Source of the DNA: Nitrospirae bacterium GWC2_56_14
GTDB lineage: Bacteria; Nitrospirota; UBA9217
Direction of reading: 5' to 3'
Assembly (NCBI GenBank): GCA_001803705.1
Contig: MHDY01000171.1
Span: forward strand, 6,042 to 15,872
Length of the DNA: 9,831 nt
Every line of letters begins with the position of its first letter. The stretch's first letter is position 1. The translations under genes and the position numbers were made by a program. This document shows positions 1 through 4,265 of the stretch, piece by piece. A model generated the notes under the pieces. That model was not told where the DNA came from, did not search any database, and saw only the letters and a list, made by a program, of their open reading frames with translations.

Positions 1-74
1 ATCATGTCGAGGCCGACTACATGAAGCATTGCATCGTGAAGTTCGGCGAAATAGCGAAGAAGGACGCCCGATGA
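1..74 (+). CDS. C-terminal end of an unidentified protein (5' truncated)
   Basis: An open frame enters from the left edge (complete codons from position 3) and stops with TGA at 72-74. The visible tail of about 23 residues includes DYMKHCIVKFGEIAKKDAR. It is hydrophilic and lysine-rich at the end, like an ordinary soluble protein C-terminus. The stop overlaps the next start as ATGA (71-74), the usual sign of translational coupling within an operon, and this is the main reason to believe it is a real gene end. The part inside the window is too short to assign a family. Confidence 0.5.
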   Translation, partial: HVEADYMKHCIVKFGEIAKKDAR

Positions 75-328
75 TCCGCGCACTGTTCATTCTCTTTCTG
101 GCCATGCTGGTCTACTCCGCCGTCAAAACAGTGCTCCGCGCAGCCGGCCGGACGCGCCAGGAAGAGGAGCGCAAGGCGCGGATCCATGGCGCGGAGATGG
201 TGCTCGATCCGCAGTGCCGTACCTACGTGATCAAGGACCGCGCCACGGCGCGCCGCATCAAGGGTGATCTGATCTATTTCTGCAGCGAAGACTGCGCGAA
301 CAAGCACGAAGCGCAGTTTCGCGCCTGA
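71..328 (+). CDS. Small membrane-anchored YHS/TRASH-like protein (PP0621-type)
   Basis: This encodes 85 residues. The first 20 or so (MIRALFILFLAMLVYSAV) form one hydrophobic helix, followed by a basic and acidic linker. Next comes a compact domain with a DPQC-x-TYV motif and, near the end, YFCSEDC before a KHEAQF tail. That cysteine pattern (DPxC...YFCSxxC) is the signature of YHS/TRASH-type metal-binding modules and of the PP0621-like small proteins. The ATG at 71 is preferred over an upstream in-frame start at 29 because it overlaps the previous stop (ATGA) and puts the membrane helix at the N-terminus. A cytoplasmic metal-binding role at the inner membrane is inferred. The specific function and metal are unknown. 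Confidence 0.75.
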   Translation: MIRALFILFLAMLVYSAVKTVLRAAGRTRQEEERKARIHGAEMVLDPQCRTYVIKDRATARRIKGDLIYFCSEDCANKHEAQFRA

Positions 329-341
329 TCCCGGAACGACC

Positions 342-971
342 ATGGCAGGGTTGCTCGATCATAGTTTCTTTTTCCTCAGGTTCATCGTCCTGCTCCTGCT
401 GCTCAGCTGCCTTTCCCCTTTGCCCGGGACGCCCGTACGCAAGGCCGAGACGTTCGCCACCCTGGTCGCGGCGCTCCCCGGCGAGCCCCGGCTCGTCATC
501 TGGAAGTCCCAGTACACCCTGACGCTGTACAAGGGCATGACCCCGGTGAAGACCTACCCGGCCGTGTTCGGCAGGGGCTACAGCGACGGCGATAAGCGGA
601 AGATGGGCGACCTGCGCACGCCCGAAGGGGACTTCTATATCTGCACCATGAATGCCAGCAAACGCTTTTACAAGTTCATGGGGCTCAGCTATCCCGGGCT
701 CAAGCATGCAGAATCAGGGCTTCAGGAGCGCCTTATCACCCGGGCTGAATACGATCAGATCAAAAAGGCTGTTGACGAGCGGCAGGCGCCGACCTGGAGC
801 ACCCGGCTTGGCGGCGCTATCGGCATTCACGGGAGGACGGAATCGCCCGGTCCCGTCGGCGGGTCCGGGGTCATGAACTGGACCGAAGGCTGTATCGCGC
901 TGGCCAACGCCGATGTGGACGAGATCTTCAGCGTCGTGGCGCTCGGCACGGCGGTGACCGTGCTGCCGTGA
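342..971 (+). CDS. Exported L,D-transpeptidase (YkuD-fold) family protein
   Basis: This 209-residue protein has a hydrophobic N-terminus (about residues 9-23, ending LLLLLSC). That is an export signal, possibly a lipobox with Cys23 as the lipidated residue, although the -2 leucine is not ideal. The YkuD fold runs from about residue 50 (LVIWKSQYTLTLYK) to the C-terminus. The active-site stretch holds IGIHGR (His163) and NWTEGCIAL (Cys184). In classical L,D-transpeptidases the cysteine motif is S/T-H-G-C; here the histidine is Glu182, as I recall for the YafK/ErfK-like subgroup with WTxGCIAL. Family members form 3-3 peptidoglycan cross-links or attach or release proteins at diaminopimelate in the periplasm. 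The gene starts 13 nt after the YHS-type gene and is probably co-transcribed with it. The Shine-Dalgarno sequence is weak (GGA at 333). Confidence 0.85.
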   Translation: MAGLLDHSFFFLRFIVLLLLLSCLSPLPGTPVRKAETFATLVAALPGEPRLVIWKSQYTLTLYKGMTPVKTYPAVFGRGYSDGDKRKMGDLRTPEGDFYICTMNASKRFYKFMGLSYPGLKHAESGLQERLITRAEYDQIKKAVDERQAPTWSTRLGGAIGIHGRTESPGPVGGSGVMNWTEGCIALANADVDEIFSVVALGTAVTVLP

Positions 972-997
972 TCACAGGGCGCGACTCCGGTCTAACA

Positions 998-1090
998 CCC
1001 TCTCCTTCAAGGAGAGGGTTGGGTGAGGATGGGTTTCCTGTCTCGTCTGTGAGACCCATCCCCACCTTCGTCCTCCCCTTGAAGGGGAGG
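998..1090. repeat. REP/MITE-like imperfect inverted repeat with two nested hairpins
   Basis: Two arms of about 40 nt (998-1037 and 1051-1090) are imperfect reverse complements: each has a CTCTCC/CTCCCC-TTCAAGG hairpin at its outer end and a GGATGGGT(T/C)TC segment toward the centre. Each outer end folds on its own, the left one as CCCTCTCC-TTCAA-GGAGAGGG (998-1018, stem interrupted only in the loop). A 13-bp palindrome, GTAACG-T-CGTTAC, abuts the right end at 1090-1102. No coding sequence is visible. The structure suits an interspersed REP-like or non-autonomous mobile repeat, and the left hairpin could also act as a transcript 3' end for the upstream operon. No target-site duplication was recognised. 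Confidence 0.7.
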
Positions 1091-1146
1091 TAACGTCGTT
1101 ACACTCCACGCAAGTATGCTAAGTATCGCGAAGAAGTAATATAAGT

Positions 1147-2472
1147 TTGGAGTTCGGAGTGCGGAGAAACAACGACAACTCGTCTCTGGAGGGTCATCGC
1201 GCAGACATCAGCCGCTGTGTGCGCTGCGGCGTCTGCCGGGCGGTCTGTCCCTCCTTTCAGCCGGACCGGGAAGAATCGCTCTCACCGCGGGGGCGGATCG
1301 CGCTTATCCATGCGGTACTGGATAAACGGCTACCCCTGTCCGCGATCTTCACAGACCGCCTGGCGACCTGCACGTCCTGTCTTGCCTGTGAAGCCGCCTG
1401 CCCCAGCAATGTGCCGGTGACCGTCATCATCCAGGCTGCGAAAGAAGATGCCGTGCGCGCTTCCGGCCGCGGTCTTATCAGCCGCTTCGTGGCCGCGGCG
1501 CTCACCCATGACCGTGCCATGCGCTCCCTGGCCTGGCTGGCGCCAGTGGTGCTGCATTATACAAAGGGTCCAGGGTCCAGGGTCCAGGGTTCAGGCGCAA
1601 AGGGCAATGGTCCAGGGTCCGGGGTCCAGGGTCCACAGGAAAAGAGCTGTGGGCGAGGGGCAAGGATCCAGGGTTCAGGGACAAAAGGCAGGATCGCTTT
1701 TTATCCCGGGTGTGCCATCAAACACTTCCAGCCGGACATCGGCATCGCAGCTGTTGCCGTGCTTGAACGGGCAGGGTACGAGGTGGTCGTGCTTGACGAT
1801 GCCGTCTGCTGCGGCAGGCCGCTCTTGTCGCTGGGCGACCGGGAAGCGGCGCGGGCAGTGGCGGAGCAGAACCAGCAGCTCTTTGCCTCGCTTTCGGTTG
1901 ACCGGGTAGTGACCGCCTGCGCCTCCTGCGGCTTGACTTTCAAAAATGAATATCCTGCACTGCTCGCGCCTTCGGGAGCGACACCGGTGCCGGTGTTCGA
2001 TATCCATGAACTGCTTGCCGGGGCCATGCCGGCGCTTCCGTTGGGGAGGCTCACGCAGCGCGTGACCTGGCACGACCCCTGTCATCTTGGCAGGGGGCAG
2101 GGTCTGGCGAAGACAGCGCGGTCCGTGCTGCGGTCCATTCCCGGGATCGAACTCGTTGAGGCGGCGCACCTTGGTAATTGCTGCGGGTTCGGCGGCGTCA
2201 TGCGCATCGGCCACCATCGTCTTTCCAATGCCATCGGCGATGCCCGCGCAAAGGACCTTATGGGCACGGCTGCATCGATCGTGGTCACGGGGTGTCCCGG
2301 CTGCCGCATGCAGTTGGCGGAATCGCTCAAGCGGGCAGGATCGGATGTTGCGGTCCTGCATACGGTGCAATTAATTGCAATGCGGATTTCGGATTGCGGA
2401 AATGAAAGGGTCCAGGGGCCAGGGGTCAGGGTCCAGGAAAAACTAATAGGAACTGGAAAGGAACGAAGATGA
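1147..2472 (+). CDS. glcF: (Fe-S)-binding protein, GlcF-like glycolate oxidase iron-sulfur subunit
   Basis: This encodes 441 residues from a TTG start. Two N-terminal [4Fe-4S] ferredoxin motifs are intact (Cys24/27/30/34 and Cys75/78/81/85). Two cysteine-rich CCG domains follow: FYPGCA, AVCCGRP and CASCGL in the first, and HDPCH, NCCGFGG and GCPGC in the second. This order is that of GlcF, the electron-transfer subunit of membrane-associated glycolate (2-hydroxy acid) oxidase, about 405 residues in E. coli. No FAD subunit (GlcD) is visible in the window. The linker between the ferredoxin and CCG halves (about residues 140-181) and the last 28 or so residues are encoded by period-7 repeats, which explains the extra length. 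All ligand cysteines survive, so the protein may be functional. The start is uncertain: TTG 1147 or GTG 1159, both inside a GGAG-type repeat with no clear Shine-Dalgarno. The stop overlaps the transaldolase start (ATGA). Confidence 0.85.
   Translation: MEFGVRRNNDNSSLEGHRADISRCVRCGVCRAVCPSFQPDREESLSPRGRIALIHAVLDKRLPLSAIFTDRLATCTSCLACEAACPSNVPVTVIIQAAKEDAVRASGRGLISRFVAAALTHDRAMRSLAWLAPVVLHYTKGPGSRVQGSGAKGNGPGSGVQGPQEKSCGRGARIQGSGTKGRIAFYPGCAIKHFQPDIGIAAVAVLERAGYEVVVLDDAVCCGRPLLSLGDREAARAVAEQNQQLFASLSVDRVVTACASCGLTFKNEYPALLAPSGATPVPVFDIHELLAGAMPALPLGRLTQRVTWHDPCHLGRGQGLAKTARSVLRSIPGIELVEAAHLGNCCGFGGVMRIGHHRLSNAIGDARAKDLMGTAASIVVTGCPGCRMQLAESLKRAGSDVAVLHTVQLIAMRISDCGNERVQGPGVRVQEKLIGTGKERR
1149..1169 (+). 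repeat. Three-unit heptad repeat GGAGTTC-GGAGTGC-GGAGAAA at the glcF start
   Basis: Three consecutive 7-nt units share the GGAG head. They coincide with the only plausible glcF start codons (TTG 1147, GTG 1159), so the first residues of the protein may be repeat-derived. The same unit order with T in place of G (GGATTTC-GGATTGC-GGAAATG) occurs one frame away from the glcF 3' end, at about 2384-2404. Confidence 0.55.
1566..1684 (+). repeat. GGGTCCA-type heptad array inside glcF
   Basis: Seventeen consecutive 7-nt units keep a single phase. The first ten run GGGTCCA (three times), GGGTTCA, GGCGCAA, AGGGCAA, TGGTCCA, GGGTCCG, then GGGTCCA twice. The remaining seven are more degenerate, ending GGATCCA, GGGTTCA, GGGACAA. 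The array is read in frame and encodes a Gly/Pro/Ser/Arg/Gln-rich linker (repeating GPGSRVQ) between the ferredoxin and CCG halves of the protein. Because 7 and 3 share no factor, every frame of a perfect array gives the same heptapeptide, and GGGTCCA contains no stop codon on either strand. Confidence 0.85.
2383..2442 (+). repeat. Heptad array forming the glcF C-terminus
   Basis: Period-7 units run from CGGATTT-CGGATTG-CGGAAAT (2383-2403) into GGGTCCA-GGGGCCA-GGGGTCA-GGGTCCA-GGAAAAA (2408-2442), with a small phase shift between the two blocks. They are translated as the last residues of the Fe-S protein (RVQGPGVRVQ and following), beyond the point where GlcF-like proteins normally end. A perfect 12-bp palindrome, GCAATTAATTGC (2367-2378), lies just before the array and may mark its left boundary. 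Confidence 0.75.
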
Positions 2473-3116
2473 AATTTTTTATCGATACTGCGAACGTAAA
2501 AGAGATCCGCGAGGCGGCGAGCTTCGGCGTGGTCGACGGGGTCACCACCAATCCCTCGCTCATCGCCAAAGAGGGCAGGGATTTTAAACAGGTCATCGCC
2601 GAGATCTGCGAGATCGTCGACGGTCCCATCAGCGCCGAGGCCGTAAGCCTTGAGGCGGACAAGATGGTGGTCGAGGGCTTGGAGCTGGCGAAGATCCATA
2701 AGAACATCGTGGTAAAGCTTCCCATGACCAAGGACGGGCTCAAGGCGACGAAGGTGCTGGCCGACCAGGGCATCAGGGTGAACATGACCCTGGTGTTCTC
2801 GGCCTCCCAGGCGCTTTTGGCCGCCAAGGTCGGCGCGGCATACGTAAGTCCTTTTGTGGGCAGGCTCGACGACATCAGCCACTACGGCATGGACCTGGTG
2901 GAGCAGGTGGTCACCATATTCGACAATTACGGCTATCCCACCGAGGTGATCGTGGCCAGCGTCCGGAACCCGCTCCATGTGGTGGACGCCGCCATGGTGG
3001 GCGCGCACATCGCAACCATACCGTTCAGCGTCATCGACCAGCTGGTCAAACACCCGCTCACGGACATCGGGATCGAGAAGTTTTTGTCTGACTGGAAAAA
3101 GCTGGAGAAGAAGTAA
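2469..3116 (+). CDS. tal: Transaldolase, short MipB/TalC-type subfamily
   Basis: This is a 215-residue single-domain TIM barrel, the usual size for the short transaldolase/fructose-6-phosphate aldolase group. The N-terminus is typical (MKFFIDTAN...GVTTNPSLI), the Schiff-base lysine is Lys83 in VVKLPMT, and the phosphate-binding arginine is Arg132 in PFVGRLDD. Two positions that separate the activities, glutamine and tyrosine in E. coli FsaA (Q59, Y131), are Glu57 and Phe129 here, as in true transaldolases. The predicted reaction is therefore transfer of dihydroxyacetone between sedoheptulose-7-phosphate and glyceraldehyde-3-phosphate in the non-oxidative pentose phosphate pathway, in the cytoplasm. 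The start overlaps the glcF stop (ATGA) and has a good Shine-Dalgarno (GGAAAGGA, about 2455-2463), so the two are probably co-transcribed. Confidence 0.93.
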   Translation: MKFFIDTANVKEIREAASFGVVDGVTTNPSLIAKEGRDFKQVIAEICEIVDGPISAEAVSLEADKMVVEGLELAKIHKNIVVKLPMTKDGLKATKVLADQGIRVNMTLVFSASQALLAAKVGAAYVSPFVGRLDDISHYGMDLVEQVVTIFDNYGYPTEVIVASVRNPLHVVDAAMVGAHIATIPFSVIDQLVKHPLTDIGIEKFLSDWKKLEKK

Positions 3117-3128
3117 TATAACTATTCA

Positions 3129-3253
3129 GGCTGAAGGTGGAAAGGCTGAAGACTGAAGGTGGTAAAACGAGAATTCTGACCGTTCTGGTTCGAATTTCCT
3201 CGTGAGATCGAATTCAATTGTATTTTTTACCTTCAGTCTTCAGTCTATCCACC
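3129..3253. repeat. Inverted pair of CTGAAGG/CTGAAGA-type heptad arrays
   Basis: The left arm (3129-3164) reads GGCTGAA, GGTGGAA, one extra A, GGCTGAA, GACTGAA, GGTGGTA. The right arm (about 3224-3253) is the reverse complement type: TACC, then TTCAGTC twice, then TATCCACC. The arms can pair through GAAGACTGAAGGT plus a flanking A/T tract. They enclose about 58 nt with no repeat and no open frame. The element fills the gap between the transaldolase and FmdB genes and ends 16 nt before the FmdB start. The consensus contains TGA, so this family would break a reading frame, and it is found here only between genes. Confidence 0.75.
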
Positions 3254-3269
3254 TCATTGGGTGATCTTG

Positions 3270-3494
3270 ATGCCTATCTACGAATATCACTGTACCGCCT
3301 GCAATGCTGAGTTCGAGAAACTGGTCTTCGGATCGAACCCGGCCGTTGCGTGCGAAAAATGCGGTTCGGAAAGAACGGAAAAGCTCCTGTCGCGCTTCGG
3401 CATGGGCAGGTCGTCCAACAGCGCCTCATCAGGCTCATCAAGCAGCTCAGGCTGCGGCGGCTGCTCATCGTCGTCCTGCGCAGGCTGTAAGTAG
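3270..3494 (+). CDS. FmdB-family zinc-ribbon regulatory protein
   Basis: This encodes 74 residues. It begins with the nearly invariant FmdB start MPIYEYHC and carries the four zinc ligands Cys8, Cys11, Cys28 and Cys31. After LLSRFGMG comes a low-complexity tail of Ser, Gly and Cys ending SCAGCK, also usual in this family. ATG 3270 is chosen over GTG 3261 because it gives the conserved N-terminus; a GGGTGA Shine-Dalgarno lies at 3259-3264. The family is named after a putative regulator of formamidase expression, but most members have no proven role. Metal or nucleic-acid binding is inferred from the zinc ribbon. The gene appears to stand alone, between a repeat element upstream and 214 nt of non-coding DNA downstream. 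Confidence 0.88.
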   Translation: MPIYEYHCTACNAEFEKLVFGSNPAVACEKCGSERTEKLLSRFGMGRSSNSASSGSSSSSGCGGCSSSSCAGCK

Positions 3495-3642
3495 GCTGCT
3501 TCCGGCGATTGTTCAGCGCAGTTCCTGACCTGGTGGACAAGGTTGGGCTGTGATGCAGCTGCATGCTGGCCATCTGCAACACGCCTTTAGTTGCTGACCC
3601 CCGCACCCTTTCCATTACCCTTCATTTTTTATTCTTTTGCCC

Positions 3643-3671
3643 TTTATCTTGCGGCAATATTCTACTATACT
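3643..3671 (+). promoter_or_regulatory. Possible sigma-70 promoter for the receiver gene
   Basis: A TATACT -10-like hexamer (3666-3671) sits 17 nt after TTTATC (3643-3648, 3 of 6 matches to TTGACA) in a locally AT-rich stretch. Transcription would start near 3678, giving a leader of about 30 nt with GAGAGGAG before the ATG at 3709. The -35 match is weak. Confidence 0.3.
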
Positions 3672-3708
3672 AATACTCATGTCTCTTCGAGAGGAGCGAA
3701 ACACGAGA

Positions 3709-4074
3709 ATGAAGACCATTCTGCTGGTTGATGATGAGCCCGAGATACTGAAGGTCCTGACGGAAACGCTCAGCGATTACAACGTCATAGCAAAGGCCGA
3801 TGCCGAGTCTGCCTTATCCGTGATCAGGGGCGGGGCCAGGGTTGACCTTGTTCTGACCGACAACTTTATGCCTGGCATGAAGGGTTCCGAACTGATCGCC
3901 GTGCTCAAAAAGGACGCTCCCTCGATGCCGGTGATCATGCTTACGGCATACAGCAGCGTTGAATCCTATCTCCAGAACATCAGCAGCGGGGCCTTCGAGT
4001 ATATCAATAAGCCGGTGAAGGCCGGTGAACTGCGCCGCATCGTGAAGGCGGCTTTTGATTCAAAAGATGCCTAG
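3709..4074 (+). CDS. Receiver-only (CheY-like) response regulator
   Basis: This 121-residue protein is a single REC domain with no output domain. The acidic pocket (Asp8, Asp9), phosphoacceptor Asp51 (LVLTDNFMPGM), Thr79 (IMLTAYS) and Lys101 (YINKPV) are all present, so it should be phosphorylatable. Proteins of this type act by protein-protein contact or as intermediates in a phosphorelay. The start is set at ATG 3709, giving MKTILLVDDEPE directly at strand beta-1, with GAGAGGAG at 3689-3696. Longer in-frame starts would overlap the AT-rich promoter-like segment. No kinase gene adjoins it; the histidine kinase in this window is 2.5 kb away and has its own receiver. The partner is unknown. 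Confidence 0.93.
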   Translation: MKTILLVDDEPEILKVLTETLSDYNVIAKADAESALSVIRGGARVDLVLTDNFMPGMKGSELIAVLKKDAPSMPVIMLTAYSSVESYLQNISSGAFEYINKPVKAGELRRIVKAAFDSKDA

Positions 4075-4116
4075 CTTCCCTTTTTTTCATTTCTGGACCG
4101 TTCAGTCCCCACTGCT

Positions 4117-4167
4117 GTCATTGCGAGGAGAAGCGGCGAGATTGCTTCGCCTTCGGCCCGCAATGAC
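4117..4167. repeat. GTCATTGCGAGG-type palindromic repeat
   Basis: Perfect 9-bp outer arms (GTCATTGCG at 4117-4125 and CGCAATGAC at 4159-4167) enclose an inner GGCGA/TCGCC stem (4135-4139 and 4147-4151). The sequence resembles a palindromic element that I recall as scattered between genes in many bacterial genomes (GTCATTGCGAGGAG...). Here it lies between the receiver gene and the dinB promoter. A ten-base match, CATTGCGAGG, recurs alone at 5625-5634, after dinB. Confidence 0.7.
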
Positions 4168-4229
4168 GGAGAGAGAGCCCTCGTAAAAACGGCATTTTCG
4201 ATTTCCTGCGAAGGCGTCAGCTTTATGGG

Positions 4230-4258
4230 TTGACAGTGAACACTTGTTCACTTACAAT
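4230..4258 (+). promoter_or_regulatory. Strong sigma-70 promoter of dinB
   Basis: A perfect -35 hexamer TTGACA (4230-4235) is followed after exactly 17 nt by TACAAT (4253-4258, 5 of 6 matches to TATAAT). Transcription should begin about 4264-4267. This excludes the TTG at 4230 and the ATG at 4257 as translation starts on this transcript, since they are the -35 and -10 elements themselves. Confidence 0.8.
4236..4251. promoter_or_regulatory. LexA-type SOS operator in the dinB promoter spacer
   Basis: A perfect 16-nt inverted repeat, GTGAAC-ACTT-GTTCAC, occupies most of the spacer between the -35 and -10 boxes. Its core GAAC-N4-GTTC is the Gram-positive-type LexA box (Cheo box), also used by LexA in several non-enterobacterial phyla. 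A repressor bound here would block RNA polymerase directly. LexA control of a translesion polymerase is the expected biology, but no lexA gene is in the window, so the identity of the repressor is inferred. Confidence 0.75.
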
Positions 4259-4265
4259 GGCTCCT

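Noticed and set aside
1566..1690. CRISPR or spacer-like repeat array inside glcF
   Set aside because: The unit is 7 nt with no spacers and drifts in sequence; this is a tandem heptad array, not a CRISPR.
1675..2370. Long minus-strand open frames antisense to glcF, tal and the histidine kinase (for example 2082-3053 and 7690-8742)
   Set aside because: They are mirror frames of GC-rich coding DNA: no family motifs, biased His/Arg/Pro composition, and the plus-strand proteins are clearly real.
1147..2472. glcF as a pseudogene because of the internal and terminal repeats
   Set aside because: The frame is open throughout, and all ferredoxin and CCG-domain cysteine motifs are intact, so there is no evidence of inactivation.
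3637..3708. Longer N-terminus for the receiver protein starting at 3637 or 3679
   Set aside because: These starts lack a Shine-Dalgarno and would translate an AT-rich promoter-like stretch; ATG 3709 begins exactly at the receiver fold.
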